Source: Comamonadaceae bacterium
GTDB lineage: Bacteria; Pseudomonadota; Gammaproteobacteria; Burkholderiales; Burkholderiaceae_C
Direction: 5' to 3'
Assembly (NCBI GenBank): GCA_947447975.1
Contig: CANFLU010000024.1
Location: 1 to 45,161 of the forward strand
DNA length: 45,161 nt
Positions 8,416 to 17,716 of the stretch are shown piece by piece; position 1 is the first letter of the stretch, and each line of letters starts with the position of its first letter. The position numbers and the translations under genes are program-made. The notes below the pieces were generated by a model that was given only the letters and a program-made list of their open reading frames with translations, was not told the DNA's origin and did no database searches.

Positions 8416-9786
8416 GTGCTCATTCGCTTACTCAGCTTTGCCCTGTTCCAGGGGGTGGGTGCTTTACTGGCTGCTATTTTCATGCGGGCATTTGCACCGC
8501 CCCAAGGCAGTGTGGTGGTAGCCTCTTTAGTGGGTGCCTTAGGCGCTTGCTATTTTTGGCTGCTGTGGGATTTATCGCGTGGTTTGCGGGTCATGCGCTG
8601 GTTGCAAAGCGAGGAAACTCGGGAGGTGGCGGTCCAGGCCGGTTTATGGGGTGAGTTTTCCAATCGAATCCGCCGTTTGTTGCGTCACAACGAACGCGCA
8701 GTGCAGCAGCGCGACGAGCGGCTGCAGGAATTTTTGGCCGCAATGCAGGCCTCGCCTAATGGGGTCGTGTTGCTAGATAAAGACTTTCGTATCGAGTGGT
8801 TTAACCAGTCGGCGGCACTGCATTTTGGTTTGGATGCGCGGCGCGACATGGAGCAGCATTTTGCGAATTTGGTGCGCGATCCAAGCTTTGCCGCCTATGT
8901 GGCGGCCAAAGACTTTGAAAACGATGTGTTGATGCCGGGCCGCGCCCATACCTCGTCCTTGCCGGTACGCCTGTCGGTCCATGTGCATCCCTATGGCGAG
9001 GGACGAAGCCTCTTGCTCTCGCGCGACGTCACCGCAGTGGAGCAGGCTGAAGCGATGCGCCGTGATTTTGTGGCCAATGTATCGCACGAAATCCGAACGC
9101 CGCTCACCGTACTCGGCGGTTTTGTCGAAACCCTGCAATCCCTGCCTTTAAACGAGTCGGAGCGCGCACACTACCTGGATTTGATGGCGCAGCAGGCCTC
9201 GCGTATGCAGTCCTTGGTCAGTGACCTGTTAACGCTATCACGTTTGGAGGGCAGTCCGCCGCCCTCTACGCACGAATGGGTCGATGTCAGCATGTTAACG
9301 GAGCAATGCCGGCAGGAAGCGGGCGAGTTATCCCGCGTTTTGTGGGGACAAACCCATAGCCTGAGTTTTGAAGTTCAAGGTGGTTTGTCGCTGGCCGGTT
9401 CATCCGCTGAATTGCACAGCGCTTTTTTCAATTTGATCGGAAATGCGGTCCGCTACACCCCCGCGGGTAAGTCGATTCGCGTTATTGTCAGTGCGACGGA
9501 CGATGGAGGTGCCCTCTTTGCGGTCCATGACCAGGGTATGGGCATTGCGCAAGAGCATATCCCACGCCTGACCGAGCGCTTTTACAGGGTCGATCGGAGC
9601 CGCTCGCGTGACACGGGCGGTACCGGCTTGGGCTTGGCCATTGTTAAGCACGTCGTGCAGCGCCATGGTGCCGAACTGTCGATTACCAGCGTACCCGGGG
9701 AGGGTTCGCATTTTCAGATCCTTTTCCCTTCCCAGCGAGTGCGCTACCAGGTGGTCCCCTCGCTCCAAGATGCATTGGCGGTATAG
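8416..9786 (+). CDS. phoR: Phosphate regulon sensor histidine kinase PhoR
   Basis: A 456-residue membrane histidine kinase. Two N-terminal hydrophobic segments (LIRLLSFALFQGVGALLAAI and VVVASLVGALGACYFWLLWDL) are followed by a PAS-like region (LAAMQASPNGVVLLDKDFRIEWFN), the H-box FVANVSHEIRTPLTVLGG (His near residue 223), the N-box NLIGNAVRYTP and the G-box DTGGTGLGLAIVKH. There is almost no periplasmic domain, as in PhoR, which reads phosphate status through the Pst-PhoU complex. I chose the GTG at 8416, 18 bases past the phoB stop, because any earlier in-frame start lies inside phoB and adds a low-complexity tail; no clear ribosome binding site supports it, so the start is tentative. Confidence 0.92.
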   Translation: MLIRLLSFALFQGVGALLAAIFMRAFAPPQGSVVVASLVGALGACYFWLLWDLSRGLRVMRWLQSEETREVAVQAGLWGEFSNRIRRLLRHNERAVQQRDERLQEFLAAMQASPNGVVLLDKDFRIEWFNQSAALHFGLDARRDMEQHFANLVRDPSFAAYVAAKDFENDVLMPGRAHTSSLPVRLSVHVHPYGEGRSLLLSRDVTAVEQAEAMRRDFVANVSHEIRTPLTVLGGFVETLQSLPLNESERAHYLDLMAQQASRMQSLVSDLLTLSRLEGSPPPSTHEWVDVSMLTEQCRQEAGELSRVLWGQTHSLSFEVQGGLSLAGSSAELHSAFFNLIGNAVRYTPAGKSIRVIVSATDDGGALFAVHDQGMGIAQEHIPRLTERFYRVDRSRSRDTGGTGLGLAIVKHVVQRHGAELSITSVPGEGSHFQILFPSQRVRYQVVPSLQDALAV

Positions 9787-9845
9787 GGCGCATCGGCACT
9801 GAACGTCTTTTTGGAGGCCGTTGCCGCCTGGGGCCTTGAACTGCC

Positions 9846-9878
9846 GCACCCGCGCGGGTGCAAGGCACAATAGTGCCT
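9846..9878 (+). repeat. Tandem palindromes immediately upstream of zapE
   Basis: A perfect 16-base palindrome GCACCCGCGCGGGTGC (9846-9861) is followed one base later by a hairpin AGGCAC-AATA-GTGCCT (9863-9878) that ends three bases before the zapE ATG. The second element also contains CACAAT (9866-9871), which could be a -10 hexamer of a promoter giving a leaderless or nearly leaderless message; no good -35 is visible. It occupies the place where a ribosome binding site would normally be. Confidence 0.5.
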
Positions 9879-9881
9879 GCG

Positions 9882-10979
9882 ATGTCAGTGCTTGATTACT
9901 ACCAGAAAGAATTGTCGATCAGAGGGTTCCATAGCGATCCGGCGCAGTTGCGCGCGCTAGAGGCCTTGGACTTGTGCGCCCAGGAGTGGGCGATTTACAA
10001 AGAAAAGCGTGGCAACTCCTTCAAAAAGCTGATTCACCATCCGCCTATTCCCCGAGGCGTGTATTTGTACGGTGGTGTCGGCCGAGGCAAAAGCTTTTTG
10101 ATGGACTGTTTTTTTGAGGCCGTCCCGCTAAAGCGCAAAGTGCGATTACATTTTCATGAATTCATGCGCGAAGTGCATCGCGAGCTGCATGATTTACAGG
10201 GCATCGCCAATCCTTTAAACGTGCTGGGCGAACGCATAGCCCACCGCTACAAGCTGATTTGCTTTGATGAGTTTCACGTTGCCGACATAACGGACGCACT
10301 GATTCTGCACCGCTTGCTTGAAGCCCTGCATACCCATGAGGTGGGTTTTGTCACCACCTCAAATTTCAAGCCTGACGATTTATACCCTGGGGGCATGCAT
10401 CGGGACCGGGTACTGGGCGCGATTGATTGCTTGAACCAGCACATGCAAGTGATTAATGTAGATAACGGTGTGGACTATCGCCGTTTGGCCATGGGGGCAT
10501 TGGATCTCTACCATGTTCCCAACGGGCCTGCTGCTGATGAGGCGATGGCGCGGGCCTTTGCGAAGCTGGCCGAGGCACAGGACGGGGACCGGGTGTTGCG
10601 TATCGAACAGCGCAGCATCTGTGCCCGCAAGCGTGCTGGTGGTGTGGTGTGGTTTGACTTCAAAGAACTGTGCGGCGGGCCGCGCTCGCAAAATGATTAC
10701 CTGGAAATTGCCAGTCAATTTCATACGGTTCTGGTAAGTGATGTGCCCCATATGCCAGTCAACCGCAATGCCGAAGCCAGGCGCTTTACTTGGCTGGTGG
10801 ACGTGCTCTATGACCGGCACATCAAGCTAATTGTGTCGGCCGAAGTTCGACCCGAGGGCCTGTACACCGAAGGTCCGCTGGCACATGAGTTTCCACGCAC
10901 GGTGTCACGGCTCAATGAGATGCAAACGCCTCAGTTTCTGGATCTCGAGCGCCGCAAGGTCGATACAGGCCTGACTTGA
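9882..10979 (+). CDS. zapE: Cell division protein ZapE (AFG1-like ATPase)
   Basis: A 365-residue P-loop ATPase of the AFG1/ZapE family. Walker A is YGGVGRGKS (residues 63-71), Walker B is LICFDEFHVADI, and a sensor-1-like VTTSNFKPDDLYPGG follows. In E. coli ZapE associates with the Z-ring during constriction under stress; mitochondrial AFG1 acts in membrane protein quality control. The chosen ATG at 9882 gives the family-typical MSVLDYYQKEL beginning; a longer in-frame start at 9858 falls inside the palindromic leader. It has no Shine-Dalgarno sequence. It is unrelated in function to the preceding phoR and probably has its own promoter. Confidence 0.92.
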   Translation: MSVLDYYQKELSIRGFHSDPAQLRALEALDLCAQEWAIYKEKRGNSFKKLIHHPPIPRGVYLYGGVGRGKSFLMDCFFEAVPLKRKVRLHFHEFMREVHRELHDLQGIANPLNVLGERIAHRYKLICFDEFHVADITDALILHRLLEALHTHEVGFVTTSNFKPDDLYPGGMHRDRVLGAIDCLNQHMQVINVDNGVDYRRLAMGALDLYHVPNGPAADEAMARAFAKLAEAQDGDRVLRIEQRSICARKRAGGVVWFDFKELCGGPRSQNDYLEIASQFHTVLVSDVPHMPVNRNAEARRFTWLVDVLYDRHIKLIVSAEVRPEGLYTEGPLAHEFPRTVSRLNEMQTPQFLDLERRKVDTGLT

Positions 10980-11061
10980 GCATATGGCCAGTTAACATGA
11001 AACGCCGGCCTAAAACGGTTGCATGCCAAGAGCCCGGTGCAAACCAAGGTGCGCGCATCGC

Positions 11062-11090
11062 TTGCCCGTGACCTTGCAACCTCCTATTTT
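11062..11090 (+). promoter_or_regulatory. Candidate sigma-70 promoter for the DinG-type helicase gene
   Basis: TTGCCC (11062-11067) and TATTTT (11085-11090) are separated by exactly 17 bases, in the 129-base gap before the start at 11109. This is a pattern match to the -35/-10 consensus only. I see nothing else definite in this gap. Confidence 0.35.
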
Positions 11091-11108
11091 TAGACGGCGT
11101 AGTCGCAT

Positions 11109-13157
11109 ATGACGACGCTCGTGCAGACCGTCGAGTCCGCCTTCTCCGAGAACGGAGTGCTGGCCCGTCAACTTGAAGGGTTTCGCTTGCGATCGGGGCA
11201 GCAAGCCATGGCCCATGCGGTGGCCCATGTGATGCAAGAGGGGGGCGTGCTTGCAGCAGAGGCAGGTACGGGAGTCGGAAAGACCTTGGCCTATCTGGTT
11301 CCCGCTTTGCTCAGTGGAGAGAGAGTCATCATCTCTACGGCCACCAAGACCTTGCAGGAGCAACTATTTTTTCGCGACCTTCCCAATGTTGTTCGCGCAC
11401 TAGGGCTTCCGGTGCAAATGGCACTCCTGAAAGGGCGCAGCAGTTACTTGTGTGCGCAGCGCTTGGCCACGGCACACCAGGCGCCCTATGATTTTTCTGC
11501 ACACGACCTAGAACTATTGGACACAGCGCGTCACTGGGCCCAAGTAACGGTCGAGGGTGATATGGCGGAACTGGGTGCGGTGCAAGACCATCCGGTACTT
11601 GCAGGGCTGCTGACTTCCACGCGAGAAAACTGCTTGGGCACCAGTTGTCCGTCCTATACGAACTGCCATACCTTAAAGGCGCGCCAACGTGCCATGCAGG
11701 CAGAGGTGGTGGTAGTGAACCACCATTTATTTTTTGCAGATGCCGGGGTGCGCGCATCGGGTATGGCGGAACTCTTGCCCAGTGTGCGGACCGTGATCTT
11801 GGATGAGGCGCACCAACTGAGCGACATCGGAGTGCAATTTTTAGGGCAGCGTTGGAGCACGGCGCAAGCGCAGTCTCTAGCCCAGGCGCTGGCCGCGCAA
11901 AATAGCGGACTCGCGCGTGGCATGGCCGATTGGCTGGGTTTGGCCGCAGACCTCGCCCAGTGCACTAAGGCGTTGCAGGGCTTGGTGGTCCAGGTCGGCC
12001 ACGCGTCTCGATGTACTTGGGTGGACGCCAGCCCTGAGCTCGTGCCCGCCGCGCCGTGGGAGGCGGCAATGCGCGCGCTTTTGCTGGCCGTCGACCGGGC
12101 CTTAGAGACCAGCCGCGCGCTGGGTATGGCCTGGCCCGAGTTGGGGACACTGGTGCAGCGCTGCCAGGATATGCAGGACAGCCTCCAGCTTTTTGTACAA
12201 ACGCGGCCAGTCGATCAACTGCGTTGGTTGGAGTGTGGCGCGACGCTGAGCTTGCACCAGGCACCCCTGAGCATTGCGGCGCATATGCGTGCACTGTTGC
12301 CACCCGCTAGCGTCGATGCCCCAGCACCCAGGACTTCCTGGATATTTACCTCGGCAACGCTGGGCACGGATGCCCAACTCAGTTGGTTCGTAAAAAGCTG
12401 CGGACTAGAAGGGCATAAGGTTTTGCAAGTCGCCAGCCCTTTTGACTATGCCAGGCAAGCTGCACTGTATGTTCCTATTGGTGCGCATGCGCCAGCGGCG
12501 CAGGAGCACAGCGCCGAAGTTGGCGCCCTGGTTGCTAAAGGCGCTCGGGTCCTAGGTGGCCGTACTATGGTACTTACGACAACGCTACGCGCAATGCGTG
12601 CGGTGGCGCAAGCCTTGTCATCAGACTTGGCCGGTAGCGGCATTGAGGTATTGGTGCAAGGGCAGTACGCCAAACGCTTGTTGCTTGAAAATTTTGCCCA
12701 ATCCCATGCGGTAAGCCGCGGTAGTGCGCACCCGGCCAGGGGGCACGGTAGCGTGCTGGTGGCGACCGCTTCTTTTTGGGAAGGAGTGGACATTGTGGGC
12801 GATGCTTTGCAAATGTTGGTCATTGACAAATTGCCTTTTGCGCCGCCTGACGATCCGCTGGTGCAGTCCCGGGCTCTCGCCATTGTGCAGGCCGGCGGTG
12901 TCGCCTTCAAGGAATTACACCTTCCCCAGGCTGCTCTCACGCTCAAGCAGGGTGCTGGCCGTTTGATACGCAGTGAAACCGACCGCGGTGTATTGGTCGT
13001 TTGCGACCCGCGTTTGGTACAAAAACCTTATGGAAAAAAACTCATCGCAGCCTTGCCGCCAATGCGTCGCCTGGCCGATGAGCAGCAATGGCTGGACACA
13101 CTCGTTAGTTTGCGAAATGAGCGGCAAGCGGATGCGGGCGATGCACCACGCGCCTAA
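11109..13157 (+). CDS. ATP-dependent DNA helicase of the DinG/YoaA (XPD-like) family
   Basis: A 682-residue superfamily 2 helicase. Walker A is AEAGTGVGKT (residues 50-59), motif Ia is STATKTLQEQL, motif II is ILDEAHQLSD, and the late motifs are VLVATASFWEGVDIVGD and KQGAGRLIRSETDRG (motif VI). Four cysteines between motifs Ia and II (SSYLCAQ, then ENCLGTSCPSYTNC) match the iron-sulfur cluster of XPD-type helicases. These enzymes unwind DNA 5' to 3' and are linked to repair and to removing R-loops. The length and the lack of an exonuclease domain are closer to YoaA than to the longer Gram-positive DinG. It converges on bamD with only 8 bases between stops and no visible terminator. Confidence 0.9.
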   Translation: MTTLVQTVESAFSENGVLARQLEGFRLRSGQQAMAHAVAHVMQEGGVLAAEAGTGVGKTLAYLVPALLSGERVIISTATKTLQEQLFFRDLPNVVRALGLPVQMALLKGRSSYLCAQRLATAHQAPYDFSAHDLELLDTARHWAQVTVEGDMAELGAVQDHPVLAGLLTSTRENCLGTSCPSYTNCHTLKARQRAMQAEVVVVNHHLFFADAGVRASGMAELLPSVRTVILDEAHQLSDIGVQFLGQRWSTAQAQSLAQALAAQNSGLARGMADWLGLAADLAQCTKALQGLVVQVGHASRCTWVDASPELVPAAPWEAAMRALLLAVDRALETSRALGMAWPELGTLVQRCQDMQDSLQLFVQTRPVDQLRWLECGATLSLHQAPLSIAAHMRALLPPASVDAPAPRTSWIFTSATLGTDAQLSWFVKSCGLEGHKVLQVASPFDYARQAALYVPIGAHAPAAQEHSAEVGALVAKGARVLGGRTMVLTTTLRAMRAVAQALSSDLAGSGIEVLVQGQYAKRLLLENFAQSHAVSRGSAHPARGHGSVLVATASFWEGVDIVGDALQMLVIDKLPFAPPDDPLVQSRALAIVQAGGVAFKELHLPQAALTLKQGAGRLIRSETDRGVLVVCDPRLVQKPYGKKLIAALPPMRRLADEQQWLDTLVSLRNERQADAGDAPRA

Positions 13158-13165
13158 TGGCCGTT

Positions 13166-14032
13166 TTAATTCAACTTCAACCAGTTGAAATTAGGGAAAC
13201 TCCAGTCCAATTTGCTTGGATTGAGTTTATTGAAGTCCAGCCAGCTGGTGGCTTCACTTTTCCCATTTGAATTTAGAAATTCGCTCCCTGGGTAGGTCGC
13301 TTCCAAAACACGTTTTGCGTCCTGGCTTAGCTGCGTCATGCCAAGTGCATCGTAGGATTTGTAAATCAAATACAGCGCTTCTTCCACTGCCGGTACATCA
13401 CGGTAGTCGGCGACGGCGGTTTGGGCCCGATTCAAGGCGGCCACATAGGCGCCGCGCTTAAAGTAGTACTTGGCCACATAGACCTCATTTTTTGCAAGCA
13501 TCTCGATGATGTATCGCATACGCAAAAGAGCATCTGGCGTATAGCCCGATTGCGGAAATCGGCCACTTAATTCCTTAAAGGATTCAAATGACTCTTTGGC
13601 TGCCTTTTGATCACGTTCAGCCATATCCTGTCCGGTGTAGGCACCCAAAATGCCCAAGTTTTCGTTGAAATTGCTCAGGCCTTTGAGGTACAGCGCATAG
13701 TCCAAGGCGGGGCTGGCCGGGTGCAGTCGAAGAAAACGGTCCAAAGTCGCCACGGCTTGGACTTTGTCGCCCGCTTTGTACTGCGCGTAGGCCTTGTCCA
13801 GTTGGGCTTGCTGTGCTAAGGGGGTTCCTGCGGCCCGGGATTCGAGTTTCTCCAGATAGGGAATAGCCTTGTCCCACTGGCCCGAATCCATCAGATCCCT
13901 GGCTTCGCGGTATAGCTTGTCGGTGCTTAAACCTGCAGTTTTATCGTCCGCGGTGGTCGAGCAAGCGCTCAATAAGCCCAAAGTCAGAGCCAAAAGCACC
14001 GAGTAAACAACCGATAATTTGACTCTCAACAT
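13166..14032 (-). CDS. bamD: Outer membrane assembly lipoprotein BamD
   Basis: A 288-residue lipoprotein of the beta-barrel assembly machine. The signal peptide ends in the lipobox LSAC, so Cys24 should be lipidated. Tetratricopeptide repeats follow (LYREARDLMDSGQWDKAIPYLEKLESR near residue 40 onward, then AAKESFESFKELSGRFPQSGY), matching BamD/ComL; it bridges BamA to the other Bam lipoproteins. BamB is also in this window (23857-24996). The ATG at 14032 gives a normal signal peptide; longer in-frame extensions would lie inside rluD. Its start codon overlaps the divergent rluD start in the four bases CATG. Confidence 0.95.
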   Translation of the reverse strand: MLRVKLSVVYSVLLALTLGLLSACSTTADDKTAGLSTDKLYREARDLMDSGQWDKAIPYLEKLESRAAGTPLAQQAQLDKAYAQYKAGDKVQAVATLDRFLRLHPASPALDYALYLKGLSNFNENLGILGAYTGQDMAERDQKAAKESFESFKELSGRFPQSGYTPDALLRMRYIIEMLAKNEVYVAKYYFKRGAYVAALNRAQTAVADYRDVPAVEEALYLIYKSYDALGMTQLSQDAKRVLEATYPGSEFLNSNGKSEATSWLDFNKLNPSKLDWSFPNFNWLKLN

Positions 14033-15068
14033 GGTAAAAACTTTCGTGGAACACGCCACCCCCATTATATCGAGCACCCCTATTGGGGCGACGGATCTGG
14101 ATGAGGGCGAAGACATCCTACCCTCTGCGCTAGAGCTGCGCCAGCTATATGTTGAGCCCCATATGCATGGCCAGCGACTGGACAAAGTGCTGGTGCTGGC
14201 AGCCCCGGAGTTTTCCCGCAATTATTTGCAGCAGCTGATTGAGGCGGGCGGCGTTAGCGTCAACGGCGTACGGATGAACAAGCAGGCGGCCAAGTTGAAA
14301 GCGGGCGACGCTCTGCAACTGGAATTGCGCCCAACCGCGCAAAGCCAAGCGTTTGTAGCGCAGCTTATGGATTTGCAGGTGGTCTATCAGGATGCGCAGA
14401 TTTATGTGGTGGACAAGCCCGCTGGACTGGTGGTGCATCCTGCGCCCGGCAATTGGAGTGGTACGTTACTCAATGGGCTGTTGGCGATGGATCCTGGCTT
14501 GGCAGCGGTTCCTCGCGCGGGCATTGTGCATCGACTCGACAAAGATACGAGCGGCTTGATGGTGGTAGCGCGCACCCGCGCAGCCATGGACGCCTTAGTC
14601 ATGGCCATTGCCGCGCGTACCATGCGCCGCCAGTACCTGGCTTTGGGCGCGGGCATCTGGCGCGGGCCCTCACCGCAAAGTGTGACGGCGGCCATTGGCC
14701 GCGACCCGCGCAATCGCCTGCGTATGGCGGTCGTCGATTTGGCCACCACCGCAGGGAAAACGGCGCAAACCGACCTCTATTTTTTGGGACAAGCGCCACA
14801 AGCCTGCTTGGTCCACTGTGTGCTCCATACGGGGCGCACCCACCAAATCCGAGTGCACATGGCCTCCCTGGGCCACCCTTTACTGGGCGACGGGGTATAT
14901 GGCGGCCCGGTCGTGACGGGGCTGGCGCGCCAGGCTTTACATGCGTTCAGGCTCGCCTTTGCCCACCCGATTTCCGGTGCGCCGCTGGCGTTTGAAAGTC
15001 CTTTGCCCCCTGATTTAGCCGCCCTGATTGCAGATTGGGGCCTTCGCTACAATGCAGTTCCGCTCTAG
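14031..15068 (+). CDS. rluD: 23S rRNA pseudouridine synthase RluD
   Basis: A 345-residue RluA-family enzyme expected to make pseudouridines at positions 1911, 1915 and 1917 in helix 69 of 23S rRNA. An S4 RNA-binding domain (GQRLDKVLVLAAPEFSRNYLQQLIEAGGVSVNG) precedes the catalytic motif GIVHRLDKDTSGLMVVAR, which holds the catalytic aspartate; the closing motif HTGRTHQIRVHMASLGHPLLGD is intact. The N-terminus is longer than in E. coli by about 30 polar residues. The ATG at 14031 overlaps the divergent bamD start, and a TTG at 14019 is an alternative; neither has a clear ribosome binding site, so the true start could lie further in. bamD-rluD divergence is common in Burkholderiales. Confidence 0.92.
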   Translation: MVKTFVEHATPIISSTPIGATDLDEGEDILPSALELRQLYVEPHMHGQRLDKVLVLAAPEFSRNYLQQLIEAGGVSVNGVRMNKQAAKLKAGDALQLELRPTAQSQAFVAQLMDLQVVYQDAQIYVVDKPAGLVVHPAPGNWSGTLLNGLLAMDPGLAAVPRAGIVHRLDKDTSGLMVVARTRAAMDALVMAIAARTMRRQYLALGAGIWRGPSPQSVTAAIGRDPRNRLRMAVVDLATTAGKTAQTDLYFLGQAPQACLVHCVLHTGRTHQIRVHMASLGHPLLGDGVYGGPVVTGLARQALHAFRLAFAHPISGAPLAFESPLPPDLAALIADWGLRYNAVPL

Positions 15069-15179
15069 GCGCCGCTGCGCCTGAACCTGCGCTGCCAGTT
15101 GGAGCAGCCGCTTTGGGGTTCTAGACCATGCGTCCGTCGCGCGTTGCGCGCGTGCGATACCCGAACCGCAATTTAAATA

Positions 15180-15872
15180 ATGACTATGGCCCACGCATTG
15201 CGAATCCTGGAAACTGCACTTTTGTGCGGGCAGCAAGCCTTGAGTTTGCGCGACATGGCAACTTTGTTTCAGGACACCTTGGGCGAAGAGGAGATCCGAG
15301 GTCTGTTGGCCGAACTGGAAGCAGAATGGGAAGCTAAGGGCATTGAGTTGGTGCAAGTGGCCACCGGCTGGCGTTTTCAAAGCCGCCCGGACATGCGCGA
15401 ATACCTAGATCGCCTGCACCCCGAAAAGCCTCCTCGCTATACCCGCGCGACTTTGGAGACGCTGGCCATCATCGCCTATCGGCAGCCGGTGACCCGCGGC
15501 GATATGGAGGACATTCGCGGGGTGACGATTAACTCGCTGCTGCTCAAACAGCTCGAAGACCGGGGTTGGGTCGAGGTCATCGGTCATCGCGAGGCCCCGG
15601 GGCGCCCGGCCTTGTTCGCCACCACCAAGCAGTTCTTAGACGACCTCGGCTTGGCCAGCCTGGGAGACTTGCCTCCCCTGGAGGCCATGGGCCATTCGAA
15701 CGTGGAAATGCTAGCCGACGCCGTAGCCAGTGCCAGTGCGAACGCGGAAATTTTGTTGGCAGCGCCGCACGCGGCTGCGGGCGAGGATCTCCCGGGCACC
15801 TCAGAGCTCGCACTCAGCGCACCGGACGAATCACCGGCGCAGGACCGTGCCGACCCGACAAGTCCCGTCTGA
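15180..15872 (+). CDS. scpB: Segregation and condensation protein ScpB
   Basis: A 230-residue kleisin-partner protein of the SMC-ScpAB condensin. The two winged-helix domains are recognisable: the N-terminal [21 protein letters not shown] and the second with [48 protein letters not shown], which is the strongest ScpB signature. The last 50 or so residues are low-complexity and Ala/Ser-rich. No scpA is visible upstream (rluD is there), so ScpA must be encoded elsewhere. An AT-rich AATTTAAATA stretch precedes the start; an in-frame ATG at 15186 is an equally possible start. Confidence 0.93.
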   Translation: MTMAHALRILETALLCGQQALSLRDMATLFQDTLGEEEIRGLLAELEAEWEAKGIELVQVATGWRFQSRPDMREYLDRLHPEKPPRYTRATLETLAIIAYRQPVTRGDMEDIRGVTINSLLLKQLEDRGWVEVIGHREAPGRPALFATTKQFLDDLGLASLGDLPPLEAMGHSNVEMLADAVASASANAEILLAAPHAAAGEDLPGTSELALSAPDESPAQDRADPTSPV

Positions 15873-15897
15873 TTACTTTCTAGAAATACCAAGCGCT

Positions 15898-17208
15898 GTG
15901 ACACCACCCAAGGACATTGCGGCATTGCCTGCCGAGATTGCCGAGACTGCCGCGTTGGCGGATCAGCCTGCCCCTCTGCAGGCAGGCCTAGCGGATGTAC
16001 ATAGTGAGTCCCCCAAGGTAAGCGAAGCCGTGTTAGCGCCGCCAGGAGATGCCCAAGCGCCGGCAGCGAGCTTGTTTGAAGCCGTGGTATCGGGCGAATT
16101 TGATCTAGACGATACCAATGGCCCAGTGGCCACGCCCAGGCGGATATTGCAGCCGCAGGCGCAGACGCCCAAGCTACACAAGATCTTGGCCCAATCGGGC
16201 ATGGGTTCTCGCTTGGAGATGGAGCGCCTCATTTTGGAAGGGCGTATTTCTGTCAATAACGAACCGGCGCATATCGGCCAGCGCATCCAATTTGGTGACC
16301 AGATCAAAGTTAACGGCAAGCCCGTGCGTTTTCGCATCGATCCGCCACCGGCAAGGGTGATCGCCTACCATAAGCCGGTGGGCGAAGTGGTAAGCCACGA
16401 CGACCCACAAAATCGGCCTACGGTTTTTAGGCGCCTGCCCAAACTGCAGCAGGGCAAGTGGCAATCGGTGGGGCGGCTTGATCTCAATACCGAAGGTTTA
16501 TTGCTGTTTACCAGTTCCGGCGACCTCGCCAATCAGCTCATGCATCCGCGCTTTGGGCTGGAGCGCGAATATGCGGTGCGGGTCTTGGGCTCGCTGAGTC
16601 GCGATGAAAAGCATGTGTTGCTCGATGGCGTTAGGTTGGACGACGGCGTGGCGCAGTTTGGCAGCATCCAGGACGGTGGCGGAGAGGGCAGCAATTGCTG
16701 GTACCGCGTCACCATTTCCGAAGGTCGCAACCGCGAAGTGCGCCGCATGATCGAGGCCGTTGGGCATGCGGTCAGTCGCCTCATTCGTATCCGTTATGGC
16801 GCTATGCTGCTGCCGCGTGGGCTCAAGCGGGGCGCTTGGATGGAGCTAGAAGAGTCCGACATCCGTGCGCTCACCCAGGCAGCTGGGGGGCCCTCAGGTG
16901 CGCAAGTGCAGGCTGCGCATGGCGCCTATGCACGTGCAGGCGGTCCGGCGCGTGCCAATGCCCGTGGCCCGGGCTCCGCAAAAGGGCCGCGCGCCGCTCG
17001 CGCGCCCCTGCCGGCTCAGAAAAAATTTGGCCGCCCGTCGCTAGATACCCGTACATCTGCGCCCAAGCCGCCTGCGGGCCAGCCCGATCCCCTGAAGACT
17101 TCGGTCGGGTACATCGGTGCCGACAGTTTGACGCGCCAACGCAAACAGCAAGGTGGCAAGGGTGGTGCTTCACCCTTTGCTTCCAGGGGAAAAATGCGCC
17201 CGCGCTAG
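15898..17208 (+). CDS. rluB: 23S rRNA pseudouridine synthase RluB with long flanking tails
   Basis: A 436-residue RsuA-family pseudouridine synthase, expected to modify U2605 of 23S rRNA. An N-terminal Ala/Pro-rich stretch of about 85 residues precedes the S4 domain ([21 protein letters not shown]) and the catalytic core with [43 protein letters not shown] closes the fold. A C-terminal tail of about 115 residues is rich in Gly, Ala, Pro, Arg and Lys and is probably disordered and RNA-binding; such tails are common in Burkholderiales RluB. The GTG at 15898 is the first start after scpB ends; the open frame extends back to 15730 inside scpB, so the start is uncertain. scpB-rluB adjacency is widely conserved. 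Confidence 0.9.
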   Translation: MTPPKDIAALPAEIAETAALADQPAPLQAGLADVHSESPKVSEAVLAPPGDAQAPAASLFEAVVSGEFDLDDTNGPVATPRRILQPQAQTPKLHKILAQSGMGSRLEMERLILEGRISVNNEPAHIGQRIQFGDQIKVNGKPVRFRIDPPPARVIAYHKPVGEVVSHDDPQNRPTVFRRLPKLQQGKWQSVGRLDLNTEGLLLFTSSGDLANQLMHPRFGLEREYAVRVLGSLSRDEKHVLLDGVRLDDGVAQFGSIQDGGGEGSNCWYRVTISEGRNREVRRMIEAVGHAVSRLIRIRYGAMLLPRGLKRGAWMELEESDIRALTQAAGGPSGAQVQAAHGAYARAGGPARANARGPGSAKGPRAARAPLPAQKKFGRPSLDTRTSAPKPPAGQPDPLKTSVGYIGADSLTRQRKQQGGKGGASPFASRGKMRPR

Positions 17209-17282
17209 GGGCTGGGTGTTAAAATCAGACGCTTTGCCACGCAGGGTGGCGATACTATTGAAAAAGAAGGTTACGCAAGACT

Positions 17283-17708
17283 ATGGCAATCGAACGCACT
17301 TTATCCATCATCAAACCCGACGCTGTTGCGAAAAACGTCATCGGGCAAATTTATGCTCGGTTCGAGGGCGCTGGACTGAAGGTGATCGCGGCCCGCATGG
17401 CGCACCTCTCGCGCGGCGAGGCGCAAGCGTTTTATGCCGTGCACAAAGAGCGCCCCTTTTTCAACGATCTGGTTGATTTCATGATCTCTGGACCGGTGAT
17501 GATCCAGTGCTTGGAAGGCCCTAACGCCATCCTCACCAACCGCGATCTCATGGGCGCGACCGATCCCAAAAAAGCCAGCCCTGGCACCATCCGCGCTGAC
17601 TTTGCCGCCAGCATCGACGCCAATGCGGTGCACGGTTCGGACGCACCGGAAACAGCAGCGGTCGAGATTGCCTTCTTCTTCCCAGGCATGCAAATTTACT
17701 CGCGCTAA
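17283..17708 (+). CDS. ndk: Nucleoside diphosphate kinase
   Basis: A 141-residue enzyme of normal length that equilibrates nucleoside di- and triphosphates through a phosphohistidine. It begins [15 protein letters not shown] (the nucleotide-binding KPD motif) and carries the catalytic His117 in [20 protein letters not shown], the family signature. A promoter may lie in the 74-base gap after rluB (TTGCCA, then TATTGA 16 bases later), with AGAAGG as ribosome binding site. It starts a run of closely spaced genes that continues to der. Confidence 0.97.
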   Translation: MAIERTLSIIKPDAVAKNVIGQIYARFEGAGLKVIAARMAHLSRGEAQAFYAVHKERPFFNDLVDFMISGPVMIQCLEGPNAILTNRDLMGATDPKKASPGTIRADFAASIDANAVHGSDAPETAAVEIAFFFPGMQIYSR

Positions 17709-17716
17709 ACCCGACT

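Noticed and set aside
10997..11071. 24-codon frame in the gap between zapE and the helicase gene
   Set aside because: No ribosome binding site and no family resemblance; the gap is better explained by a promoter.
13158..13165. Shared terminator between the convergent helicase gene and bamD
   Set aside because: Only 8 bases separate the stops and no hairpin with a T-run is present on either strand.
15898..17208. Possible scpB-rluB fusion, since the rluB frame is open back into scpB
   Set aside because: The frames differ and scpB has its own stop at 15870-15872; the upstream extension is just an open shadow of scpB.
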